DNA from: Actinomycetota bacterium
GTDB lineage: Bacteria; Actinomycetota; UBA4738; HRBIN12
Direction of reading: 5' to 3'
Length of the DNA stretch: 7,563 nucleotides
NCBI GenBank assembly: GCA_005883885.1
Contig: VAYF01000034.1
Coordinates: forward strand, 1-7,563
A model generated the notes under the pieces. It was given only the letters and a program-made list of their open reading frames with translations, did no database searches and had not been told where the DNA came from. Both the position numbers and the translations under genes were made by a program. Below are positions 1 through 5,903 of the stretch, piece after piece (the stretch's first letter is position 1; every line of letters begins with the position of its first letter).

Positions 1-373
1 TGCGTCCGCCGTTGATGTCTGTTCTCGCAGCCCAGGTCGTATGCGGGCCGCCGAGATCGATCAGGTGCGAGTCGTGGAACGGGCGGACGCACTGCCCCGC
101 GTGCGGGTCCGGGATGCAGACGGTCGGTTCCCGGCCTCGCATCGGGATACCGTCCGCACCGGGGAACGTCCCGAAATAGTTGTCGAACGAACGGTTCTCC
201 TGCATGACGACGATGACGTGCTTGATCTTCTGGATGCCCCCGGCGATCAGCGGCCGAGCAGGGATGGGCTCCGGGGCGACGTGCCGTGGAGGGACCACAT
301 GCACGAGGACCGCTCCAGCGATCAGGGCGAAGGTCGCACCCACGATCGAGCGACGGACCAACGGGGTCGCCAT
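1..373 (-). CDS. Secreted phosphoesterase / phospholipase C family protein, N-terminal part (cut by window edge)
   Basis: The first 124 codons of a gene that runs off the left edge. Residues 1-30 form a basic start (MATPLVRRS) followed by a hydrophobic stretch to about residue 28, which fits a signal peptide or N-terminal anchor. The segment at about 50-75 contains KHVIVVMQENRSFDNYFGTF, the hallmark opening of the PF04185 phosphoesterase family (phospholipases C, some acid phosphatases), where the Glu-Asn pair (E59, N60) contributes to the metal/catalytic centre. Family members usually run to several hundred residues, so most of the protein, including later catalytic His/Asp residues, lies outside. 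These enzymes hydrolyse phosphodiesters or phosphomonoesters outside the cytoplasm; the substrate cannot be decided here. The ATG at 373 has no good ribosome binding site; an in-frame GTG at 397 is an alternative start. It lies 69 bases downstream of another exported protein on the same strand, possibly co-transcribed. Family call is firm, start is less so. Confidence 0.88.
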   Translation of the reverse strand, partial: MATPLVRRSIVGATFALIAGAVLVHVVPPRHVAPEPIPARPLIAGGIQKIKHVIVVMQENRSFDNYFGTFPGADGIPMRGREPTVCIPDPHAGQCVRPFHDSHLIDLGGPHTTWAARTDINGGR

Positions 374-442
374 CGTCCAGGTTGCGCCGTCCGGCACGAC
401 CTGGTTCGGGTCGGCACGGAAACGTCATCTCCGAGTCGTGGA

Positions 443-1432
443 TCACACCCCTCGTTGGACACATCCCGATCGGGCGTTGCTCCACTCCTCCTGCAGCCAG
501 TACACGTGTGAGGAGATCACCTGGTTGTAGGTGCCGGTCGCGGTCCTGCCGAGCGGGGTTCCGAACCGCCAGGCGCACTTGTCCGACCCCTCGTTCCCGT
601 AGGCGTCGTACCACGCGTCGCCGTTCGGGTCGTTGATCATCTCCCGATGTTCGTGACTGGTCACGTTCAACGTATCGTCGGCGTCGGAGTTGTTCGGTCG
701 CTGTCCGGTGCCGCAGGCCTCGGGCCGGGTGTCGGCGTAGGGCATGTTGGCGTACAGGACTTCGGTCGCACCCATCCCGGACCAGGAGTGATACGCGCAG
801 AATGCGGAGAACGCGCATCCGGTCCCCGCGGCGTCCTCACAGGTGCCCACACCCTTAGGAAGGAACAGGAAGAAAGCGTGGGTTGGACCGCCCGTCCAGG
901 ACTTCGCCGTCATCACCCGCCGGATCTGGGCGAGCACCTGCTCATCCGTGACGCACACCGGGAGTCCGCCGTACGGGGGGCAGCCGTTCCGAGGGAACGG
1001 ATCGGTCGCGGTCGTGGAACCGCCGAAGGTTTGCGAATAGGCGATGGGGCCCCTGCCGTCGTAGTACTGCGTCAGCGTGGAGTAGACGTTCTGGGAGCCG
1101 CCGGAGTCACGAGCCGCCGCCGTGAAGTAGGAATTGATGATGGTGCGGTAGCCCGAGACGATCGACCAGCCGGAGGGAACCCAGTAGATCGCGTACGACT
1201 TGCTCTGATGCATGACGGAACCGCCGTGGTACAGGAGGTTGCCGCTGGTGACGGCGTCGGGACGTATCGCCGTCCGGGCCGGGTACGGACCGAGGATCGG
1301 ATGCCGTGGCGGCGCGGGATCGCCCCCGGGAGGGACCGCCGAGGCAGCGGACCCCGTGGCGGCGAGCACACCACTGCAGAACAGCAGCAGCAACACGGTC
1401 TGGATCGGATGGCGCTTGCGCGATGCATCCAT
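443..1432 (-). CDS. Secreted cysteine-rich protein, EXORDIUM/Phi-1-like
   Basis: A 329-residue exported protein. Residues 5-32 form a typical Sec signal peptide: basic MDASRKR, a leucine-rich core, and a likely cleavage after SAASA (about A32). No lipobox is seen. The mature part has eight cysteines (151, 160, 198, 206, 212, 240, 286, 324), an even number that suits disulfides in an extracellular protein. Blocks reminiscent of the phosphate-induced protein 1/EXORDIUM family are an early YHGGSVM...YAIYW (about 68-84), FCAYHSW (211-217), and a late DKCAW (284-288). The segment SHEHREMINDP (259-269) looks like a metal-binding or catalytic helix but is not a canonical HExxH. The ATG at 1432 is chosen because a GGGAGGAA ribosome binding site lies five bases upstream. 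Function is unknown; plant relatives are apoplastic growth-related proteins, and bacterial members are uncharacterised to my knowledge. Secretion is well supported, the family link only moderately. Confidence 0.8.
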   Translation of the reverse strand: MDASRKRHPIQTVLLLLFCSGVLAATGSAASAVPPGGDPAPPRHPILGPYPARTAIRPDAVTSGNLLYHGGSVMHQSKSYAIYWVPSGWSIVSGYRTIINSYFTAAARDSGGSQNVYSTLTQYYDGRGPIAYSQTFGGSTTATDPFPRNGCPPYGGLPVCVTDEQVLAQIRRVMTAKSWTGGPTHAFFLFLPKGVGTCEDAAGTGCAFSAFCAYHSWSGMGATEVLYANMPYADTRPEACGTGQRPNNSDADDTLNVTSHEHREMINDPNGDAWYDAYGNEGSDKCAWRFGTPLGRTATGTYNQVISSHVYWLQEEWSNARSGCVQRGV

Positions 1433-1437
1433 GCTGG

Positions 1438-1456
1438 TTCCTCCCTGGGGGAGGAA
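1438..1456 (-). promoter_or_regulatory. Hairpin containing the ribosome binding site of the secreted protein gene
   Basis: Read on the minus strand, TTCCTCCC-CCA-GGGAGGAA is a perfect 8-bp inverted repeat with a 3-base loop. The right arm is the Shine-Dalgarno sequence of the gene starting at 1432, with five bases between it and the ATG. In the mRNA the ribosome binding site would therefore be paired with a perfect anti-Shine-Dalgarno sequence. This suggests control of translation initiation; that is inference, since a tight 3-base loop may only partly form. Confidence 0.5.
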
Positions 1457-1478
1457 GCGTCCGGGTTGTCCGCGTATC

Positions 1479-1516
1479 GGCCCGGACCGAGGAGCCTACG
1501 GGGCTCTTCCCGGGCC
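1479..1516. terminator. Strong GC-rich hairpin between the MarR gene and the secreted protein gene
   Basis: Arms GGCCCGG (1479-1485) and CCGGGCC (1510-1516) enclose a second stem, GAGGAGCC (1489-1496) with GGCTCTTC (1502-1509, one G-U pair), and a five-base loop; three bases (1486-1488) bulge out. This gives about 15 bp of stem. It lies 47 bases after the MarR stop codon, so it could end or attenuate the four-gene operon. No U-run follows on the minus strand (the sequence continues GATACGCGG), so it is not a canonical intrinsic terminator. GC-rich actinobacteria often have terminators of this tail-less type. It could equally act as a leader structure of the secreted-protein gene or a 3' end stabiliser. 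Confidence 0.4.
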
Positions 1517-1520
1517 TTCC

Positions 1521-1534
1521 GTGATGCACGTCAC
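1521..1534. promoter_or_regulatory. CRP-family-type dyad (GTGA-N6-TCAC)
   Basis: GTGATGCACGTCAC matches the core half-sites and six-base spacing recognised by CRP/FNR superfamily regulators, including actinobacterial Crp/GlxR. The outer bases (C and G) do not match the full TGTGA-N6-TCACA consensus. It lies 89-102 bases upstream of the secreted protein start codon and 30 bases beyond the MarR stop, so it sits where an activator or repressor of the secreted-protein gene would bind. I see no convincing -10/-35 pair to anchor it. Single-site matches of this length occur by chance. Confidence 0.35.
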
Positions 1535-1563
1535 GTCTGCGGGGTGGATCGACCGCGACCGGA

Positions 1564-2058
1564 TCACGCCGGTTCCACGGATCGCGCGACGGTCCGCAGG
1601 AAGCTCGCGAGTTGGTCCTGCTCCACGGGCGAGAGCGACCCGGCGATCGCCGCTTCCTCGGCGTTGAACCGGGGGAAGAGATGCTGGATCTTGGTTCGCC
1701 CCTCGCGCGTCAGAGACACGAGGATCCCCCTGCCGTCGGCGGGATCCTTCCGGCGGGTGGCCCACCCGCGTCGCTCGAGGGTCCGCAGGACGCCGGTTGC
1801 CGTCGGCCGGCTGATGCCCACGGCATCCGCGAACGCGTTGGCACCGAGCTCGCCCCAGACCCAAAGGACCCACAACCCCACGAACGATGTCCAGGACAGC
1901 CGGTCGGGCGCGAGCACCTTCGCCTCCATGTGCCGGCGGATCGCCGCGGAGCTCCGGAACAGGTTGGAGATGGCCCACATCGCCCGGAAGTCGAGCGAGA
2001 GGTGTCCCAGCTCCTCAAGCACCTTCCGCTCGTCGGGCAGGAGGCCGCCGTTGCTCAT
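1564..2058 (-). CDS. MarR-family transcriptional regulator
   Basis: A 164-residue winged-helix regulator of normal MarR length. Helical N-terminal region about 10-60, helix-turn-helix about 70-97 (ELGANAFADAVGISRPTATGVLRTLERRGW), and the typical wing at 101-116 with DPADGRG followed by ILVSLTREG. A C-terminal helix (about 130-162) would complete the dimer interface. The start at 2058 is preferred because its ATG overlaps the stop of the upstream decarboxylase as ATGA, a usual sign of translational coupling; a longer frame starting at 2163 would lie inside the decarboxylase. MarR proteins commonly bind aromatic or other small ligands and repress their own operon or a divergent one. As last gene of the P450-methyltransferase-decarboxylase operon, it is likely the local sensor, and the dyads at 5829-5884 are candidate operators (inference). 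No redox-sensing cysteine is present in the protein. Confidence 0.92.
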   Translation of the reverse strand: MSNGGLLPDERKVLEELGHLSLDFRAMWAISNLFRSSAAIRRHMEAKVLAPDRLSWTSFVGLWVLWVWGELGANAFADAVGISRPTATGVLRTLERRGWATRRKDPADGRGILVSLTREGRTKIQHLFPRFNAEEAAIAGSLSPVEQDQLASFLRTVARSVEPA

Positions 2059-3470
2059 GCTCCGTCGCGCGCGAGGCGCTCGCCCAACGCACGCGCCACG
2101 TCCATCAACGCGAGCACGTCGTCCTCGGTCGTCCGGAAGTTGACGAAGCACGGCCGAAGCCACACGTCGCCATCGATCAGCGCCGAGGCCAGATAAACCC
2201 GGCCGTCGGACTGGATCGCATCGGCGAGCGCCTGGTTATGGGGGTTCGGTACCACGCCATCGGGCATATGGCGGATCGGCGTGATCGATAGCTGCGGCGG
2301 CGCCTCCATGACCTCGAAGTCCTCGGTCGCCTGCGCGTGCCGGTACAGGAACTCGGCCTCGTCGAGGTTCTTCGCGATCGCATCGCGGAACTGCTTCGCG
2401 CCGTGGGCGCGGAACGCGAGCCACGCCTTCAGCGCGCGGAACGGCCGCGAGTACTCGAGCGTGATGTCGGCCGCGTGTAGCTCGTGTTGCTGGTGCGGCA
2501 GGTACCCCTCCTCGTGCGCGAAGGCACCCGCGAACACCCCCGCGTGACGGCTCATCACGACGCCACACGCCTTCGGGACGTAGAGCCACTTGTGCGCGTC
2601 GATCGAGCACGAATCTGCGCGCTCGAGGCCATCGAACAGCTCCGGCCGGACGGCGGCCGCCGGAAGCCCGTAGGCGCCGTCCACGTGGAGCCACACGTCG
2701 CGGGGTCCGCAGACGTCGGCCAGCTCTCCGATCGGATCGACGGCCCCCGTGAGGGTCGTCCCGCCGGTGGCGATCACCGCCACCGGCGTGACACCTGCGG
2801 CGAGGTCGGCGTCGATCGTCTCCGCGAGAAGGTCCGGCCGCATCCGACGCAGCCCGTCGAGCGGGATCGCGCGGAGGTTGTCCGAGCCGATCCCGAGCAG
2901 CTCGACCGCGCGGGTGACCGAGTAGTGGACCTCCTCGGAGCAGTACACCGCCGGGTGGCTGGCGGCGAGACCGCGGTGGCGCGAGCCGGGCAACGCCCGT
3001 TCTCGCGCCACAGCGATCGCCGTCAGGTTGCTGATCGTGCCGCCGCTGGTGAAGGCGCCACCGGCCGAGGGGTACCCCACGAATTCGGCCACCCACCGGA
3101 CGGCCTGGTGCTCCACCACGGTGGCGGCGCGGGCGTCGACGGCCAGGTTGATGTCGTAGGTCTGCGCCAGCAGGTCCCCGATCGTTCCGATCTCGAGCCC
3201 CGAGGATCCGATGAACGCGAAGTACCGCGGGCGAGGCTGGGCGATCGACTCGTCCAGGATCCTGGCGGCATCGTCGAGCGCCTCATGGACGGGCACCGGC
3301 TCCTCGGGAAGGGCGCCGCGGATCAGCTCGCGGACCCGGTCGTCGAGCGCCGGCTCCTCGGGACGGAACCGGTCGAACGACCGCCACGCCTCCGCGACCA
3401 GCTTCGCCGCGTGCTCCAGCGCCTCCTCGCGCGTGGCGTCGAGACGCAAGGGTCGCTCTGGCTCGTTCAT
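2055..3470 (-). CDS. PLP-dependent group II amino acid decarboxylase
   Basis: A 471-residue fold-type I PLP enzyme of the family that holds aromatic-L-amino-acid, tyrosine, glutamate and 2,4-diaminobutyrate decarboxylases (PF00282). Visible landmarks: TSGGTISN (141-148) binds the phosphate region; H182 in VHYSV is the His that stacks on the cofactor ring; D264 in HVDGAYG pairs with the pyridine nitrogen; K294 in SIDAHKWLY is the Schiff-base lysine; WLRPCFVNFRTTEDD (437-451) is the usual C-terminal block of the aromatic subgroup. The length is typical. The start at 3470 is chosen for a GAGGAG ribosome binding site eight bases upstream; 25 bases separate it from the MetE-like gene before it. 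The reaction should be decarboxylation of an L-amino acid to an amine in the cytoplasm, though some members are aldehyde synthases. The substrate cannot be assigned; overall look favours an aromatic or bulky amino acid. Confidence 0.9.
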   Translation of the reverse strand: MNEPERPLRLDATREEALEHAAKLVAEAWRSFDRFRPEEPALDDRVRELIRGALPEEPVPVHEALDDAARILDESIAQPRPRYFAFIGSSGLEIGTIGDLLAQTYDINLAVDARAATVVEHQAVRWVAEFVGYPSAGGAFTSGGTISNLTAIAVARERALPGSRHRGLAASHPAVYCSEEVHYSVTRAVELLGIGSDNLRAIPLDGLRRMRPDLLAETIDADLAAGVTPVAVIATGGTTLTGAVDPIGELADVCGPRDVWLHVDGAYGLPAAAVRPELFDGLERADSCSIDAHKWLYVPKACGVVMSRHAGVFAGAFAHEEGYLPHQQHELHAADITLEYSRPFRALKAWLAFRAHGAKQFRDAIAKNLDEAEFLYRHAQATEDFEVMEAPPQLSITPIRHMPDGVVPNPHNQALADAIQSDGRVYLASALIDGDVWLRPCFVNFRTTEDDVLALMDVARALGERLARDGA

Positions 3471-3495
3471 GGCCTGCGCTCCTCGGTCCATCGAG

Positions 3496-4641
3496 TCACG
3501 TCCCCCACAGGCGATCGGCGACGCGGGCCACCAGCTCCAGCTTCCGCCACTGGACGTCCTCGTCGATCCGGTTGCCGATGACGACGGATGCGAACCCACA
3601 CTGCGGCGAGATCGCAAGCCGATCGAGATCCCCGATGATCTTCGCGGCTTCGTCCATCTGCGCGAGGAGCGCATCCTCGGATTCCATCGCCGGCGACTTC
3701 GTCGAGACGATGCCCATGACCATCAGCGCGCCAGTCCTCAGGGATCGGATCGGCTCGAAGCCGCCGTCGCGGCGGAGGTCATCCCATTCGACAAGGAAGG
3801 CGTCGTACGGCAGCTCGCCGAAGACCCGATCGGCGACCGGTTCCAGCGAACCCTCGCACATCCAGGCGGAACGGAAGTTCCCTCGACAGATGTGGAGCGC
3901 GACGGTGACGTCGTCCGGGATGCCGCGCCGCACCTCGGTGTCCGCTGCGATCGCCGCATCCACGAGCGCCTCGATCCGGTGGCCCCCGGCCACGAACCGA
4001 GCGACCCACACGGGGTCGACGAGGTACGGGTACAGCGGGAAATCGAACTGGATCGACGTCGCCCCGGCACGGATCGCCTCGGCCACCAACCCTCGTTCGA
4101 TCTCGACGGCGTCGGACACGAACTCCTCCAGGGAGCTGTAGCCGCTCCCATCCGGTCCGACCACCGTCGTGAGTGGATGCGTGAAGATCGACGCCGCCGG
4201 GAACGTCACCTTGAACGGGAACCCGCCCGAAGCCTCCTTCATGAACGCGGCTTCGCGAGCGCCGGGAGAGTCCACGGGTCGGAGCCGATCGACGATCTCG
4301 TGGATGCGCAGCTGGACGTCCTCGCCGTCGACGTTCCGGAACGACACCGTCTTGTCGGTCCGCACCCCTGAGACCGCGTCGTAGAAGGAGTTCATGAACA
4401 TCCACCTTCGGAACTCGCCGTCGGTGACCACATCGAGCCCGCACGCGATCTGACGGCGAACGGCCTCCCTGATCGCCTCGTCCTCGATCGTCCGGAGCTC
4501 GCGCCCGTCCCTGGCGCGCTCCTCCGCGAGCACCGCCGAATGGCCTTCGTCGTAATACCGCGCGACCGCGGATCGCAGCGCGGCCGGCCTGAGCAGGCTC
4601 CCCACCGTCTCGGCACGCGCAGGGCTGCGAGCGCGCCTCAC
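3496..4641 (-). CDS. Stand-alone MetE-type zinc methyltransferase-like protein (cobalamin-independent methionine synthase family, core domain only)
   Basis: A 381-residue TIM-barrel protein resembling the C-terminal catalytic half of MetE; full MetE has about 750 residues. The start resembles the family's opening block (ETVGSLLRP, 11-19) and GLDVVTDGEFRRW (68-80) matches the barrel's second conserved block. All four expected zinc ligands are visible: H250 and C252 in HICRGN, E285 in LVEWD, and C348 in SPQCGFAS. An intact zinc site means a thiol substrate can be activated. Relatives include archaeal core MetE, Bacillus YxjG/YxjH-type proteins and epoxyalkane:coenzyme M transferase, so the acceptor may be homocysteine or another thiol. 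The GTG at 4641 overlaps the P450 stop as GTGA; another in-frame GTG lies at 4650. It is the second gene of the operon. Whether it makes methionine or acts on the pathway's own substrate is unknown; its position beside a P450 and a decarboxylase favours a special role. Confidence 0.85.
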   Translation of the reverse strand: MRRARSPARAETVGSLLRPAALRSAVARYYDEGHSAVLAEERARDGRELRTIEDEAIREAVRRQIACGLDVVTDGEFRRWMFMNSFYDAVSGVRTDKTVSFRNVDGEDVQLRIHEIVDRLRPVDSPGAREAAFMKEASGGFPFKVTFPAASIFTHPLTTVVGPDGSGYSSLEEFVSDAVEIERGLVAEAIRAGATSIQFDFPLYPYLVDPVWVARFVAGGHRIEALVDAAIAADTEVRRGIPDDVTVALHICRGNFRSAWMCEGSLEPVADRVFGELPYDAFLVEWDDLRRDGGFEPIRSLRTGALMVMGIVSTKSPAMESEDALLAQMDEAAKIIGDLDRLAISPQCGFASVVIGNRIDEDVQWRKLELVARVADRLWGT

Positions 4642-5813
4642 ACGTCCCACCGCACCCACGTCGACGTGGGAGCCCGGAACTCCCACCCTCGGAGCTCGAC
4701 CGGTCGCGCGGGATCGAGCCGCAGGTTGGGGAGCCGGTCGAGGAGGATCTCGAGCGACACGCGCGTCAGGTGGCGACCGAACCACGCCCCCAGGCAGAAG
4801 TGCGTCCCGATCGCGAAGGCGAGGTGCGCCCCCTCGTTCCGATGCACGTCGAAGCGATCGGGATCGGTGAACCGACGCGGATCCCGATTCGCCGAGGAGA
4901 GCACCGCGCCGATCAGCGCGCCCTCGGGGAGCTCCACCCCGTCGAGCACGGCGGCCCTCGTGGTCTGCCGCGTCGAGGTCCCGACGGGACCGCACCAGCG
5001 GAGCGTCTCCTCCACGGCCTTCTTCACGAGCGAGCGATCCCTCGACAGCTCCTCGAGCTGCTCGGGGTGCGCCCCGAGGGCCCAGACCGCGAGGGCGATC
5101 AGATCGCGGGGCTCCTGGAGCCCCCCGGAGAGCATCAGCTTCGTGTTCGCGACGATCTCGGTTCGGCTCATGCGATCCCCGTCCGCGTCGTGCGAGAGCA
5201 TCCATGACAGGACGGAGCCGTCAGGACAGCCTTCGAGACGATCCAGGACGCGCTCGATCGCGGCGCCGAGCTCGGCGCTCGCGCGATCGGCGGGGGCCTG
5301 TTTGGCCGGATCGGCCTCGAAGTTCGCGAGACCAAGCATCATCGCTTGGTTCCACGCGAAGATGTCCTCCCACGCGACGTCCTCGAGCCCGAGCATGAAC
5401 CGGAGCGACCGGACCGACATGGGGTCGCAGAACGCGGTGAACAGGTCCGCTTCCCCTTCGTCCGCGATCCCGTCGATGAGCTCGTGCGCCAGCTTCGGGA
5501 TCATGCCGTGCATCCGTGCCTCGACGTCGCGCGGCCGGAACGGCGCTTCCGTGATCCGCCGAACACGCTGCTGGTCGGGCCCCTCCGATCCGAGCATGTT
5601 CGTGCCCATCGTGCGATTGAGGGTCGATGGCGTCGTTGCACCCGTGAACACGTCCGGGGCCAGATCCACCCGACGCACATCCTCGTAGCGGGTTACCAGC
5701 CACAGCTGCGCGGCGGGGACCCAGCTGACGGGTTCATCATCCCGGAGCCGTGCGTAGACCGGATACGGGTCGGTCTCCAGCTGCTCCAGCGTCACGGTCT
5801 CGCCGAGGCCCAC
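4638..5813 (-). CDS. Cytochrome P450 (bacterial class I type)
   Basis: A 391-residue soluble P450 of usual bacterial length. The heme-binding loop FAIGTHFCLGAWFGR (333-347) places the axial thiolate at C340. The K-helix ExxR is E269-R272 (ETLR), and the C-helix region has GPDQQRVRR (78-86), close to the usual HxxxR heme-propionate contact but with Gln in place of His. The I-helix reads LSGGLQEPRDLI (228-239): the acid of the acid-alcohol pair is present (E234), but the expected oxygen-activating Thr is Pro (P235). The start is a GTG at 5813 with a GGGAGG ribosome binding site five bases upstream. It needs a ferredoxin and reductase, neither of which is encoded nearby. It heads the operon, transcribed divergently from the GS-like gene. 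It probably hydroxylates, demethylates or otherwise oxidises a small molecule; the substrate is not predictable from sequence. Confidence 0.95.
   Translation of the reverse strand: MGLGETVTLEQLETDPYPVYARLRDDEPVSWVPAAQLWLVTRYEDVRRVDLAPDVFTGATTPSTLNRTMGTNMLGSEGPDQQRVRRITEAPFRPRDVEARMHGMIPKLAHELIDGIADEGEADLFTAFCDPMSVRSLRFMLGLEDVAWEDIFAWNQAMMLGLANFEADPAKQAPADRASAELGAAIERVLDRLEGCPDGSVLSWMLSHDADGDRMSRTEIVANTKLMLSGGLQEPRDLIALAVWALGAHPEQLEELSRDRSLVKKAVEETLRWCGPVGTSTRQTTRAAVLDGVELPEGALIGAVLSSANRDPRRFTDPDRFDVHRNEGAHLAFAIGTHFCLGAWFGRHLTRVSLEILLDRLPNLRLDPARPVELRGWEFRAPTSTWVRWDV
4655..4670. repeat. Perfect 16-bp palindrome at the P450/MetE-like junction
   Basis: CCCACGTCGACGTGGG is identical to its own reverse complement. 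It lies within the last codons of the P450 gene, 13 bases upstream of the GTG start of the MetE-like gene. It could be a protein-binding dyad or, in the mRNA, a local hairpin just ahead of the MetE-like ribosome binding region. It also codes for conserved-looking P450 C-terminal residues (around PTSTWV), so it may be chance. Confidence 0.4.
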
Positions 5814-5828
5814 GGATCCCTCCCAACG

Positions 5829-5884
5829 GTCGCGCGGCTGGGGTATTTTGGGGCCGAATCATCGGCGCGCGCAAGCCGCGCGAC
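5829..5884. repeat. Outer inverted repeat, 11-bp arms, in the divergent region
   Basis: GTCGCGCGGCT (5829-5839) and AGCCGCGCGAC (5874-5884) are perfect reverse complements separated by 34 bases. They flank the putative promoter core. The centre-to-centre distance is 45 bases, a little over four helical turns, so dimers bound to the arms would lie roughly on one DNA face. The arms could be two operator sites or could pair as a stem in a transcript that crosses the whole region. Confidence 0.5.
5853..5866. promoter_or_regulatory. Inner dyad, candidate operator (GCCGA-N4-TCGGC)
   Basis: GCCGAATCATCGGC has perfect 5-bp arms around a four-base AT-rich centre. It lies inside the outer repeat and exactly within the spacer of the proposed minus-strand promoter, where a bound repressor would block RNA polymerase. 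Symmetry, length and AT-rich centre suit a MarR-type operator, and a MarR gene closes the operon; the link is inference. Confidence 0.45.
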
Positions 5885-5903
5885 GCGGGCGAAGGAGCGA
5901 TCG

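Larger units (their letters stand above)
5814..5903. promoter_or_regulatory. Divergent control region between the P450 operon and the GS-like gene
   Basis: All 90 bases between two oppositely directed start codons. For the minus strand a plausible sigma-70-like pair is TTGCGC (5874-5869) and CAAAAT (5850-5845) with an 18-base spacer; this would give a short leader to the GTG at 5813. For the plus strand TATTTT (5844-5849) could be a -10, but I find no good -35. The AT-rich core at 5844-5850 stands out from the GC-rich surroundings. The region also carries two nested inverted repeats, listed separately. Both genes have good ribosome binding sites inside it: GGGAGG five bases before the P450 GTG, and AAGGAG (5892-5897) six bases before the GS-like ATG. 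The promoter calls are by eye only. Confidence 0.5.

Noticed and set aside
647..2143. 498-codon open frame on the plus strand
   Set aside because: It runs opposite the secreted protein and MarR genes, both of which have clear family or signal-peptide features; its translation is Arg/Gly/Pro-rich without any domain. It is a GC-bias artefact.
3471..3674. N-terminal extension of the decarboxylase to 3674
   Set aside because: The extra residues are low-complexity Ser/Arg sequence lying within the MetE-like gene; the ATG at 3470 has a proper GAGGAG site.
2484..4371. Two long plus-strand open frames (2484-3581 and 3211-4371)
   Set aside because: They are antisense to the PLP decarboxylase and MetE-like genes, whose catalytic residues are all visible; the antisense products show no recognisable motifs.
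4642..5205. Longer frame for the MetE-like protein starting at 5205
   Set aside because: The extension is the P450 gene read in another frame. The GTGA overlap at 4641 is a natural start, and the protein's conserved opening block begins directly after it.
4540..5688. 382-codon plus-strand open frame
   Set aside because: It is antisense to the P450, is Ser/Arg-rich and shows no domain. The P450 has an intact heme loop and ExxR.
5346..5903. Longer frame for the GS-like protein starting at 5346
   Set aside because: It would run antisense through the P450 N-terminus and the divergent promoter. The ATG at 5904 has a good ribosome binding site and the family's normal N-terminal block follows.
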